The notes beneath the pieces were generated by a model. That model was not told the DNA's origin. It was given only the letters and a program-made list of their open reading frames with translations, and searched no databases. The translations under genes and the position numbers were made by a program. From contig JBAOIN010000016.1 in NCBI GenBank assembly GCA_037045455.1, positions 620,001 through 684,000 of the forward strand: 64,000 nucleotides of DNA, written 5' to 3'. This stretch comes from JADKAV01 sp037045455. GTDB taxonomy: Bacteria; Actinomycetota; Actinomycetes; S36-B12; UBA10799. This document shows positions 26,829 through 35,731 of the stretch, piece after piece (within the stretch, counting starts at the first letter, position 1; every line of letters starts with the position of its first letter).

Positions 26829-26834
26829 TAGGCT
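26829..26834 (+). promoter_or_regulatory. -10 box of the DUF308 gene (leaderless)
   Basis: TAGGCT lies 6 nt before the ATG at 26841. Confidence 0.5.
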
Positions 26835-26840
26835 GTCGCC

Positions 26841-27479
26841 ATGAGTGAGCCGATGGATCGCCTGCCCGAACCCGCCCCGCAGCAGTACGAGCAGGAGTGG
26901 CTGGCTCCGCAGGCGCAGACCCTGGATGTGAGCCGGGCGTTCGCCGGGGCGCTGACTGCCCTCGCGGTGGTGACCGGCGTGTTCGGTGCGATCACGCTGT
27001 TCTGGCCCTCGGCCACGCTGCGAGTCGTCGCGATCCTGTTCGGGCTGTGGCTGCTGTTCACGGGTCTGGTGATGCTGGTGCAGGCGCTGGCGGGTAGCCG
27101 AAGCGGCGGGGTGCGGGCACTGCTCGGGCTCGGGGGGTTGGTCTCCCTAGTCGTCGGAGGCATCTGCATCGTCAACGGGGACGCGTCCGTGCGCATTCTC
27201 GTGCTGTTCGTGGTGATCGGCTGGATCGTCGACGGCCTGGCCCACCTGATCATCGGGATCCGGGCCAAGGGCTCGCCGAACCGTACGTTCTTCCTCGTCT
27301 TCGGGGCCTTGCAACTGGTGCTGGCAGTTCTGGTCATCGCCTGGCCGAGCGCGACCGTTACGGTCATGGTGCGGCTGATCGGCGTCGGGCTGTTGCTCAT
27401 GGCCGCGTTCGCCCTGTGGGGCGCCAGCAACGTACGCAAGGCGGGCGGTCAGCCCAACGTCGTGGTCATCGAGTCGTGA
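26841..27479 (+). CDS. HdeD/DUF308 family membrane protein
   Basis: 212 residues with a cytoplasmic tail of about 35 residues, then six hydrophobic helices. The typical DUF308 pattern is present: GVFGAITLFWPSATLRVVAILFG, LVSLVVGGICIVNG and LVLAVLVIAWPSATVTVM (the repeated WPS-x-T motif). HdeD in enterobacteria is an acid-resistance membrane protein; the role here is unknown. Its 3' end overlaps the convergent CoA-disulfide reductase gene by 14 nt. Confidence 0.9.
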   Translation: MSEPMDRLPEPAPQQYEQEWLAPQAQTLDVSRAFAGALTALAVVTGVFGAITLFWPSATLRVVAILFGLWLLFTGLVMLVQALAGSRSGGVRALLGLGGLVSLVVGGICIVNGDASVRILVLFVVIGWIVDGLAHLIIGIRAKGSPNRTFFLVFGALQLVLAVLVIAWPSATVTVMVRLIGVGLLLMAAFALWGASNVRKAGGQPNVVVIES

Positions 27480-29207
27480 ACGGCACGTCGTCGAGCACGC
27501 GCAACGCACAGCCGCGGTCGTCCTCGGCGTAGGTGACCATCGGGGCCGGCGCACCGCGAACGAGGCGCTCAACCAGGGCACTGCGTGTTCCATCGTCATC
27601 GTGCCCCCGCTCAGGGTGGCAACGTCCGAGAACCCCAAGCCGGTCAGGGCGCGGTAGGCCAGGTAGGAGCGGAAGCCCGACCGGCAGTACACGTAGATCG
27701 GGCGGCCGCGGTCCAGCTCGTCCACCCGCTGCCGCAATTGCTGGACGGGGATGTTCACCGAACCCGGCAGAGCGCAGGTCTGGCTTTCTTCCAGCGTCCG
27801 CACGTCGAGCAGGATCGCGTCCGCTGGCAATTTGCCCCAGTCCTCCGGGTACCAAAGCCGGACCGTGCCATCGAGCAGGTTGCTCGCCTGGAAGCCCGCC
27901 ATGTTGATCGGATCCTTCGCGGAACCGTAGGGGGGCGCATAGGCCAGTTCGAGCTCGGCGAGGTCCCACACGGTCAACTCGGCGCGCAGGGCCACGGCCA
28001 GCACGTCGATCCGCTTGTCGACACCGTCGTACCCCACGACCTGTCCGCCGAGCACCCGGCCATCGGGCGCGAAGAGCAGCTTCAAGTGCATCGCCGCGGT
28101 GCCCGGGTAGTAGGACGCGTGGCCATTGGGGTGAACGTAAACCTTGCGATAGTCCAGCCCGGCGGCCCGCAGTTGCTTCTCGTTCGCGCCCGTCCCGCCA
28201 GCAGTCACGTCGAACACCTTGACGATAGCCGTGCCCTGCGTACTGGTGTAGCGCGACGGGCGGCCGAACATGTGGTCAGCGGCGATGCGGCCCTGGCGGT
28301 TGGCCGGTCCGGCAAGAGGGATGACCGTGGGCTGGCCAGTGACAGTGTCCGTCACCTGCACCGCATCTCCGACCGCGTAGATGTCCGGGTCGGAGGTGGT
28401 CTGGTGGGCGTCGACCACAATTGCGCCGCGCTCGGTCGTCGTCAGATCCGCTGCGCGCGCCAGTCGTGAGTCCGGCCGGACCCCGATCGCCAAGATGACC
28501 AGGTCGGCGGGCAGCACGCCGTCGGAGGTGATCACCGAGTCCTGCGTGAAGCCCTGCGCCGTGGCCGATAGGTGCAGCTCCACGCCGTTGCGCTGCAACT
28601 CGTGCTGCACCTGCTCGGCCATTTCCGGATCCAACGGCCCGAGCACCTGGTCGGCCGCCTCCAGCAAGGCGACTTCCCATCCCCGATGCCGCAGCGCTTC
28701 GGTCATCTCCACGCCGATGTACCCGCCGCCTACGACGACCGCACGTCCGGACCCGGCGTCCACCATGTCCTTGATCCGGTCCATGTCGTCGAGGTTGCGC
28801 AGAGAGTGCACCAGCGGCAGATCGATGCCGGGCAGATCCGGGCGGATCGGACTGGCGCCGGTGGCCAGCACGAGTTTGTCGTAGGACTCCACGTAGGTTG
28901 CGTCGCCGTCGACTTCGCGAACCGTCACCGTGTGGGCGGCCGGGTCGATGGCCACTACCTCAGCGCCGACCCGCACATCAAGGTCGAGGTTCTCAGCCAG
29001 GCTCGCGGGAGTCTGCACCAGCAGCGACGAGCGCTCCGGAATGTCACCGCCGATGTGGTACGGCATGCCGCAATTGGCGAAAGAGACGTACTGGTCGCGT
29101 TCCAGCACCACGATCTCGGCTGCCTCGGACAGACGCCGGGCACGGGCTGCGGCAGACATGCCGCCGGCCACACCACCCACCACGACGATCTTGCGGGGTT
29201 GCTCCAT
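27466..29207 (-). CDS. CoA-disulfide reductase with C-terminal rhodanese domain (one frame break)
   Basis: A fusion protein of about 580 residues. An FAD/NAD(P)H pyridine nucleotide-disulfide reductase (KIVVVGGVAGGMSAAARARRL, redox Cys in YVSFANCGMPYHIGG, AVVVGGGYIGVEMTEALRHRG, DIYAVGDAVQV) is followed by a rhodanese domain with active site IYVYCRSGFRSYLAYRAL. Such CoADR-RHD proteins reduce CoA disulfides/persulfides or polysulfide. Near 27580 the frame is lost. The continuation LVERLVRGAPAPMVTYAEDD is in the next frame and ends at 27466, requiring one missing base (or two extra). The start overlaps the single-domain rhodanese stop (TAATG), so the two form an operon. Confidence 0.9.
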
Positions 29208-29503
29208 TACCTCTCCAATGGGAATCCAGCTCGGGTCCAGGCTTGCGTGCCACCGCTGACGTTGACCGCGTCCCAACCCGCTGCTGCCAAGGCATCGGTG
29301 GCTTGTGCGCTGCGGATGCCGATCTCGCAGACCAGGTACAGGCGCCGGTCGACGGGCAGATCCCGGTAGTCGCGGGGCAGTACCGACATCGGCACGTTCA
29401 CGGCACCCGGGATGTGTCCAGCGGCGTATTCGTACGCTTCACGTACATCCACTATATACGCCCCGGGGGTATCTGCAAGGTCCTGTACCCGAATGGCCTC
29501 CAT
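29207..29503 (-). CDS. Single-domain rhodanese
   Basis: 98 residues (MEAIRVQDLADTPGAYIVDVREAYEYAAGHIPGA). The active-site loop YLVCEIGIRSAQATDAL contains the persulfide-forming Cys. It could pass sulfane sulfur to the CoA-disulfide reductase encoded directly downstream (TAATG overlap). It is divergent from the GNAT gene, with only 19 nt between the two start codons. Confidence 0.92.
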   Translation of the reverse strand: MEAIRVQDLADTPGAYIVDVREAYEYAAGHIPGAVNVPMSVLPRDYRDLPVDRRLYLVCEIGIRSAQATDALAAAGWDAVNVSGGTQAWTRAGFPLER

Positions 29504-29522
29504 GGACCCTCATGCTAGTTCC

Positions 29523-29927
29523 ATGGACCTTCGAACCCAGCCGCCGAGCGTGGCGGACTACGTGCACTTGCGAGCCACGTGCGGCCTCACGACCAAGACA
29601 CCGGCCCAGGCCGAGCCCGCCATCCGCAATTCCTGGGCGTGGGCAACGGTGTGGGTGGAGGAGCGAGTGGTCGCGATGGGTCGGGTGATCGGCGATGGCG
29701 GCTGGTACTTCCACATTGCTGATATGGCGACCCTGCCCGAGTTTCAACGGCGCGGTTACGGCCGGGCGATCCTCGAACACCTGCTGGAACGTATCCAGGC
29801 CGCAGCGCCGGAGACTCCTTGGATCACGCTGTTCGCCGATCCGCCCGGCCGGCCGTTGTACGCGAGCATGGGCTTCGTGCCGACGGCCTCGCATGGCTGT
29901 GAGGGGATGGAACTGACTTGGCGGTAG
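29523..29927 (+). CDS. GNAT family N-acetyltransferase
   Basis: 134 residues. The acetyl-CoA-binding motif A is IADMATLPEFQRRGYGRAILEHLLERI (R/Q-x-x-G-x-G/A), and the C-terminal part is PLYASMGFVPTASHGCEGMEL. The N-terminal start at ATG 29523 is chosen because the longer frame from 29412 would read through the divergent rhodanese gene. Substrate unknown. Confidence 0.85.
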   Translation: MDLRTQPPSVADYVHLRATCGLTTKTPAQAEPAIRNSWAWATVWVEERVVAMGRVIGDGGWYFHIADMATLPEFQRRGYGRAILEHLLERIQAAAPETPWITLFADPPGRPLYASMGFVPTASHGCEGMELTWR

Positions 29928-29973
29928 TTGAGCTGGCCCTCTCGGAGTCGCGGATCGGCTTACCCGGGACCGC

Positions 29974-30783
29974 TCAGGGGGTGACGGGACTGCGGAACAA
30001 CCGCCCGTCGGATTCCGACGCGGTGTAGAGCCACGCCCCGTCCGCGCTGAACGTCACCGCCTCGGCCTGCGGCTGCTGCGGGGGATTGGAGCGCCCAAGC
30101 CGGACGCCTGGCGGCAGCCCGCGGTAGCGAGTGAGAGTCGGATAGTCGCGAATCGCGAAGACATCGGTGTCCGGCGCGATGGCGGCGTCGGTGGCGTAGG
30201 CGGGCGCCCCGCCCATGCGTTGCACACCGCCCTGCTTGAGCCGGATCCGGAACACCGACCCCCGCAGTTGTTTGCTGACCACCCACACCTGCGTGCCCCG
30301 GGCCATCAACCCCTCGGCGTCGACCGAACCGCCGGGGTAGCGAAAGGAATGGACGCGGGCGCTGGCCGTCGCAGCTGTCAGATCGGGCTCGGGCACTTCC
30401 AGGACGGACACCGAGTCCCGGGCCGCCAGGTTGTCACCGATGTCCCCGATGAACAGCACCGGCTTGCCGCCACGGCTGCCCATCGCCAGCGCCTCCCAGT
30501 CGGTGTTGGGAGCGTTCACCCGCACCTGCCCACGCACAGCACACGTCGCGGCGTCGAGAGCGATCAGGTCGGGCGCGTTTCCGCTGTCGTTGACGGCCCA
30601 CAGCACGCCGGGGTGCCGCACGGATGCGGCCAGCCCACTGATCTCACCCAGCACGCCGGTATCGAACTTGCAGACCCGCTTCCACTTCCCGGTGGTCCAT
30701 TCCGGCGCCTGCGGGGTGGGCGGTGGCGCGGACGCCCCACACGCGCCCAGGCTCACCGCGAACAGAGTCGCAAGCAGTCGCAT
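29974..30783 (-). CDS. Lipoprotein with beta-propeller-like repeats
   Basis: 269 residues with a lipobox (MRLLATLFAVSLGAC, Cys 15). The mature part has propeller-like strands such as VLWAVNDSGNAPDLIALDA, KPVLFIGDIGDNLAARDSVSV, EGLMARGTQVWVVSKQ and AEAVTFSADGAWLYTASESDG. This resembles phytase/SdiA-regulated-like propellers, but I cannot assign a function. ATG 30783 gives the signal peptide; the longer frame to 30900 enters the beta-glucosidase gene. Confidence 0.78.
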   Translation of the reverse strand: MRLLATLFAVSLGACGASAPPPTPQAPEWTTGKWKRVCKFDTGVLGEISGLAASVRHPGVLWAVNDSGNAPDLIALDAATCAVRGQVRVNAPNTDWEALAMGSRGGKPVLFIGDIGDNLAARDSVSVLEVPEPDLTAATASARVHSFRYPGGSVDAEGLMARGTQVWVVSKQLRGSVFRIRLKQGGVQRMGGAPAYATDAAIAPDTDVFAIRDYPTLTRYRGLPPGVRLGRSNPPQQPQAEAVTFSADGAWLYTASESDGRLFRSPVTP

Positions 30784-30793
30784 GCGGCCATTG

Positions 30794-32128
30794 TCACCCG
30801 GCAGTTCCTCCGAGTTCTGAAGCGAACCAGTATCCGGAGTCCTTGATGTACCGGTGCTGCGTCTCGTAGTCGACGTAGGCGAGCCCGAAGCGGGGCACAA
30901 ACCCTTCAGCCCATTCGAAGTTGTCCATCAGCGACCAGCAGAAGTACCCGTCCACCGGGACGCCGCGCTCCATCGCAGCCTTGACCTGGGCGAGATGCGA
31001 CTGGTAGTAGGCGATCCGGCGCTGATCGTGCACCCGGCCCTCCACCAGCTCGTCGACGAACGACGCCCCGCCCTCGGTCACGACGATCCGCGGGTAGCCG
31101 TAGGCGTTCACCATGTCCAGAACCATGCCCAGACCCTCGGGCCGGATCTCCCAGCCCAGTGACGTCTTCTCCACGTCGGGGTCGTCGCCGAAGCCCGGAA
31201 TCGTCCACAAGCCCGGAATCGGCCGGAACGGGGCGCGCAGCCGCGTGTAGTACTGCACGCCCAGGAAGTCGAGGTCCACCTTGCAGCGTTCGAGGTCGCC
31301 GTCCTTGATGTAGCGGCGCATCATGCGCAGGATCGGCGCGTCATCGACGGGATAACCCAGGCCCAGGTTGGGCTCCAGGAACGCGCGGTTGAGCATCGCG
31401 TTCGCTGCCCGCTCGGCCCGCGCCGCGAGCTGCGGCCCCGGACCGGTTCCCATCGTCGGGCTCAGGTATTGCGTGGTGCCGACGACAGCGTCGGGGGCGG
31501 CAGCGCGCAAGGCTCCGGCGCCCACGGCCGTCGCGAGGTTCACGTGATGCATCGCAGGGAAGAAGTTGTTCAGTCCGCGCCGCCCCGGAGCGTGCTCACC
31601 GAGCATGTAGCCCAGCATCGTGAAGGACATCGGTTCGTTGAAGACCATCCAGTTGCGCACGCGATCGCCGAGTGCCTCTCCGACCACGGTGACGAAATCG
31701 GCGAAGATCTCGACGATGTCGCGGTTCGTCCAGCCGCCGCGGTCCTCCAGCGCTTGCGGCAGGTCCCAGTGGTAGATCGTCACCCACGGGTCGATGCCCG
31801 CGCCCAGGCAGGAGTCGATCATCCGCTTGTAGTAGTCCAGGCCTCGCTGGTTCACCGTGCGCCCGTCCGGCTGGATGCGCGGCCATGACAACGAGAACCG
31901 GTACGCGTCAAAGCCCAGGGAGTGAACGAGAGCCACATCCTCGGGGAACCGGCGGTAGGAGTCCGTGGCGACATCACCGGTCGTGCCGTCGAGGATGGTG
32001 CCGGGTTTGTGCGTGAACGTGTCCCAGATCGACGGGCCTTTGCCGTCGGCCTGCGGTGCCCCCTCGATCTGGTAGGCCGCGGTGGCCACCCCCCAGGTGA
32101 ACTCATCCCCGAACTCGCGAAGGCTCAT
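30794..32128 (-). CDS. Glycoside hydrolase family 1, beta-glucosidase
   Basis: A 444-residue GH1 enzyme that cleaves beta-linked glucosides or galactosides in the cytoplasm (no signal peptide). It starts FTWGVATAAYQIEGA (GH1 signature). The acid/base is E165 in VFNEPMSF. The nucleophile is E352 in VVTEGGASF; the usual motif is TENG, so this has Gly for Asn. The C-terminal YFCWSLMDNFEWAEGFVPRFGLAYVDY is intact. ATG 32128 is the family start; the frame extends to 32866 only by reading through antisense DNA. No transporter or regulator is adjacent. Confidence 0.94.
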   Translation of the reverse strand: MSLREFGDEFTWGVATAAYQIEGAPQADGKGPSIWDTFTHKPGTILDGTTGDVATDSYRRFPEDVALVHSLGFDAYRFSLSWPRIQPDGRTVNQRGLDYYKRMIDSCLGAGIDPWVTIYHWDLPQALEDRGGWTNRDIVEIFADFVTVVGEALGDRVRNWMVFNEPMSFTMLGYMLGEHAPGRRGLNNFFPAMHHVNLATAVGAGALRAAAPDAVVGTTQYLSPTMGTGPGPQLAARAERAANAMLNRAFLEPNLGLGYPVDDAPILRMMRRYIKDGDLERCKVDLDFLGVQYYTRLRAPFRPIPGLWTIPGFGDDPDVEKTSLGWEIRPEGLGMVLDMVNAYGYPRIVVTEGGASFVDELVEGRVHDQRRIAYYQSHLAQVKAAMERGVPVDGYFCWSLMDNFEWAEGFVPRFGLAYVDYETQHRYIKDSGYWFASELGGTAG

Positions 32129-32245
32129 GGTGCAGATCTTGCTCCGCTGGGCAACGGTCTCGCAAAGGCAGCGGCAAGGCCGTGCCAAGATATCGCTGTG
32201 GGGCGGGGAGGTCGTGCGAGCCCTATGCCACCATTGACTCAGCAA

Positions 32246-32374
32246 CGTTTCCAGGATCGGTGAAACTCCGAACCGGCGGTGACAGCCCGCGACCCGTGCG
32301 AACGGTGGATCCGGTGGAACTCCGGGGCCGACGGTAGGCCATGGCAATGGTGACAGTCCGGATGGGAGGAGACG
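32246..32374 (+). ncRNA. FMN riboswitch (RFN element)
   Basis: The conserved RFN blocks are present in order: GGTGAAACTCCGAACCGGCGGT (in part), ACAGCCCGCGA, GGTGGAACTCCGGGGCCGACGGT (in part), GTGACAGTCCGGATGGGAG. The closing stem P1 is CGTTTCC (32246-32252) with GGAGACG (32368-32374). It lies upstream of the ribD-ribE-ribBA-ribH operon and should reduce expression when FMN is high. Confidence 0.97.
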
Positions 32375-32395
32375 CCTGCTGGCGCCTGCGCGCAT

Positions 32396-32418
32396 CCTCC
32401 CGAGCGTGAAGAAGGAGG
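32396..32418 (+). promoter_or_regulatory. Shine-Dalgarno sequestering hairpin of the riboswitch
   Basis: CCTCC (32396-32400) can pair with GGAGG (32414-32418), the ribosome binding site of ribD. This fits translational control as the expression platform, as there is no T-rich terminator before the GTG at 32423. Confidence 0.6.
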
Positions 32419-32422
32419 GCCC

Positions 32423-33380
32423 GTGGACGCCGAGATGATGCGTTCGGCTCTGCAACTGGCCGCCGATGTCCGTGGCGCGGTCGGTCCCAATCCGCGGGTG
32501 GGCTGCGTGATCGTGCGTGACGGCGAAGTGGTCGGCGCGGGTGCGCATCTGGGAGCCGGCACCCCACACGCCGAAGCGCTGGCACTGGCGGCGGCCGGCG
32601 AGCGCGCCCGTGACGCCACCGCCTACGTGACTCTGGAACCGTGCAACCACCACGGCCGCACACCGCCCTGTGCCCAGGCGCTCATCGCTGCCGGCGTTGC
32701 GCGCGTCGTGTACGCCGTTGCCGATCCTACGGCCGCATCCGGAGGCGCCGAAACGCTGCGCGAGGCTGGCGTCGAGGTGGCCTTCGCGGATCTGCCGGCG
32801 GCGCAAGGATTTCCTCGAACCGTGGCTGTTCGCCGTGACGCACGGCCGGCCGTTTGTGACGTACAAAGTGGCGAGTTCCCTGGACGGGAAGGTCGCTGCC
32901 GCCGACGGTACGAGTCAGTGGATCACGGGCGAGGCTGCCCGGGAGTGGGCTCACCTCAACCTGCGCGCACAGGTCGACGCCATCGCCGTCGGAAGCGGCA
33001 CACTACGTGCCGATGTGCCACAACTCACAGTCCGCGGTGTCGACGTCGTCAAGCAACCAGCCCGCTACGTCCTGGGCAACGAGGTCGCACAGGGCTTCAC
33101 GACGATCCCTGGACATGACCCCGAGGCATCGCTGCGGCAGATGTTCGACGAAGGTGTGCGCCATGTCCTCCTCGAGGGCGGTCCCACGATCGCCGCCGCG
33201 TTCCTGACGGCCGGTGTGGTCGACGAGGTGGTCTGGTTCATCGCACCCATGCTGCTGGGCGCCGGCACGTCTGCCGTCGCCGACATCGGTGTGAGCACGC
33301 TTGAGCAGGCGCCGCGCTGGACGATCGTGCAGTCGCAACGAGTCGGCTCGGACGTCGTGATCCGGATGAGGAGGACTTAG
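32423..33380 (+). CDS. ribD: Bifunctional riboflavin deaminase/reductase RibD (one frame break)
   Basis: N-terminal deaminase domain with zinc motifs TPHAEALAL and CNHHGRTPPCAQALI; C-terminal reductase with RPFVTYKVASSLDGKVAAADGTSQWITG and HVLLEGGPTIAAAFL. It performs steps two and three of riboflavin synthesis. The frame breaks at about 32804, where one extra base in GCGGCGCAAGG separates FADLPAA from KDFLEPWLFAVTHG. The corrected length is 318. The GTG start has GGAGG 4 nt upstream and sits behind the FMN riboswitch. Confidence 0.95.
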
Positions 33381-33947
33381 GTGTTCACAGGACTGGTGCA
33401 ACGGGTCGGGGTCGTGCGCGAGGTGATCGGGGAACGCCTGGTCATCCAGACCGGACCCGGCTGGGATTTCGAGCACGGCGAGAGCATCGCCACCAGCGGT
33501 GTGTGCCTGACGGTCGTGGATTCCGGCGAGGACTGGTTCGCCGTGGACGTGATGGCGCAGACACTGGCGCTCACGTCCCTGGCCGGTATCGAGACAGGCC
33601 GCCGAGTCAATCTCGAGCGGGCGATGCGGCTGGGCGATCGGTTGGGTGGGCATTTGGTGCAGGGGCACGTGGACGGCTTGGCCCGCGTGATGAGTACCGA
33701 CAACGGCAGGGTCACGTTCGAGCTGCCCGAACAGTTGCGCAAGTACGTCGTCCCGCAGGGTTCCATCTGCCTGGACGGGGTTTCACTGACCGTCTCCGCC
33801 ACGACCGCCGACGGCGCGGAAGTGAGCCTCATTCCCGAGACGCTCGACGCGACGACGCTCGGTGATCTGCACCCCGGGGACCCGCTCAACGTGGAGGTGG
33901 ACGTGATCGGCAAGTACGTCGAATCGCTGCTGGGAGGTTACCGATGA
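33381..33947 (+). CDS. ribE: Riboflavin synthase alpha chain
   Basis: A 188-residue protein (also called RibC) that dismutates two 6,7-dimethyl-8-ribityllumazine molecules to riboflavin. The N-terminal signature MFTGLVQRVGVV and two homologous lumazine-binding repeats are seen (SIATSGVCLTVVD and SICLDGVSLTVSA; GGHLVQGHVDG). The GTG start directly follows the ribD stop with GAGGAGG upstream. It overlaps ribBA by ATGA. Confidence 0.97.
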   Translation: MFTGLVQRVGVVREVIGERLVIQTGPGWDFEHGESIATSGVCLTVVDSGEDWFAVDVMAQTLALTSLAGIETGRRVNLERAMRLGDRLGGHLVQGHVDGLARVMSTDNGRVTFELPEQLRKYVVPQGSICLDGVSLTVSATTADGAEVSLIPETLDATTLGDLHPGDPLNVEVDVIGKYVESLLGGYR

Positions 33948-35153
33948 AGTTCGATCCGATTCCCGACGCCATCGCGGCGATCGCCGCCGGGCGTGCCGTT
34001 GTCGTCGTCGACGACGAGGACCGGGAGAACGAGGGCGACTTGGTCTTCGCCGCTTCCAAAGCCACCGCAGAACTCGTGGGATTCATGATCCGCCACACCA
34101 GCGGCGTGGTTTGCGTCCCGATGCGGGGCGAGGAGCTCGACCGCCTGAACCTGCCGCCGATGACCTACGTCAACGAGGACCGCAAGGGCACCGCCTATTC
34201 GGTCAGTGTCGACGCCCGCGACGGCATCAGCACCGGCATCTCTGCGGCAGACCGTGCCCGCACGATCCGGACCCTGGTGGACTCGGCGACCGAGCCCTGG
34301 GAGATCACCCGGCCCGGCCACGTGTTCCCGCTGCGCGCGCAGCCCGGCGGTGTTCTGCAGCGGGCGGGCCACACCGAGGCCTCGGTGGATCTCGCCGCGT
34401 TGGCCGGACTCGCTCCGGCCGGCGTCATCTGTGAACTCGTCAATGACGACGGCTCGATGATGCGGGCCCCGGAGTGCCGCGCGTTCGCCGACGAGCACGG
34501 TCTGCTGATGGTGTCGATCGCGGACCTGATCGCCCACATCCGACGCAATCGCAGGCAGGTGGAGCGGGTCGCCGACACCGTCATCCCGACCGAGTACGGC
34601 GAGTTCCGCGCCATCGGCTACCGCAGCCTCATCGAGCCGACCGAACACCTGGCGCTGGTCATCGGGGACATCGGCGATGGGCAGGACATCCTGGTGCGGG
34701 TACATTCCGAGTGCCTGACCGGCGATGTCTTCGGATCGCTGCGCTGTGACTGCGGGCCCCAGTTGCATGCCGCCATGCAGGCCGTCGTCGACGGAGGGTC
34801 GCGGCATCGTCTTGTACGTGAAAGGGCACGAGGGCCGGGGGATCGGGTTGTTGAGCAAATTGCAGGCGTACTCGCTGCAGGACGCGGGCGCCGATACGGT
34901 CGAGGCCAACCTCGCACTGGGACTACCCGCCGATGCCCGCGACTACGGCACCGGCGCCCAGATCCTGGCCGACCTGGGCGTGAAGTCCATGCGGCTGCTG
35001 ACGAACAACCCCGCCAAGCGCGCAGGTCTGGACGGTTTCGGGATCGCCATCACGGAGCGCGTGCCCTTGGAGATCGCACCTAACCCCTATAACGAGAAGT
35101 ACCTGTCGACCAAGGCGGCGTTGATGGGGCACCAGTTGAAGGAGCAGGCATGA
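33944..35153 (+). CDS. ribBA: DHBP synthase / GTP cyclohydrolase II RibBA (one frame break)
   Basis: N-terminal DHBP synthase (VVVVDDEDRENEGDLVFAA, HTSGVVCVPM, RPGHVFPLRAQPGGVLQRAGHTEA) and C-terminal GTP cyclohydrolase II (VRVHSECLTGDVFGSLRCDCGPQL zinc site, YVKGHEGRGIGLLSKLQAY). Together they supply both precursors of lumazine. One extra G near 34794 (GACGGAGGG for GACGAGGG) breaks the frame inside the conserved VVDEGRGIVLYV. The corrected length is 402, normal for RibBA. It overlaps ribE and ribH by ATGA. Confidence 0.95.
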
Positions 35154-35617
35154 GCGGCGAGGGCAAGGCGCAGGCCGACGTCGTTCCCGCAGAGGGCGTT
35201 CGGGTAGCGATCGTCGCGGCCAGTTGGCACGACCAGGTCATGGACGGGTTGCTCGGTGGCGCCCGCCGTTACCTCGCCCAGACCGGCGCGAGTGTCGACG
35301 AGTACCGGGTGCCGGGCTCCTTTGAACTGCCGGTCGTCTGCCAGCGGGTGGCCCGCTCCCACGATGCCGTCGTCGCCCTCGGTGTCATCATCCGCGGCGG
35401 GACCCCGCACTTCGAATATGTGTCGGCTTCGGTGACCGAAGGACTGGGGCGGGTGGCACTGGACACCGGCACCCCGATCGGTTTCGGCATCCTCACCTGC
35501 GACACCGACGCGCAGGCCCTGGACCGGGCCGGTCTGCCGGGTTCCAGTGAGGACAAGGGCGAAGAAGCGGCCGCGGCAGCCTTGCAAACGTGGACACTAC
35601 TACGACGTCTGGGCTGA
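35150..35617 (+). CDS. ribH: 6,7-dimethyl-8-ribityllumazine synthase
   Basis: A 155-residue lumazine synthase that forms icosahedral or pentameric shells. Motifs VAIVAASWHDQVMDGLLGGA, YRVPGSFELPVVCQ, GVIIRGGTPHFEYV and GFGILTCDTDAQALDRA are intact. It is the last gene of the riboflavin operon. Confidence 0.97.
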   Translation: MSGEGKAQADVVPAEGVRVAIVAASWHDQVMDGLLGGARRYLAQTGASVDEYRVPGSFELPVVCQRVARSHDAVVALGVIIRGGTPHFEYVSASVTEGLGRVALDTGTPIGFGILTCDTDAQALDRAGLPGSSEDKGEEAAAAALQTWTLLRRLG

Positions 35618-35731
35618 AACGTATACCTGTTTGACGCGCTTCTGTGATCAGTTGGCGCTCGTTTGCCGGCGCCGGCGGGTCTAGCCTGAAGTAGCCGGGT
35701 GGATCACAGCCTCCCGGGGAGGAGGAATGCC

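Noticed and set aside
26680..26840. Possible tRNA gene after dnaG
   Set aside because: I looked for a cloverleaf and a T-loop GTTCGA motif and found neither; only an inverted repeat is present. No tRNA or rRNA gene was found anywhere in the window.
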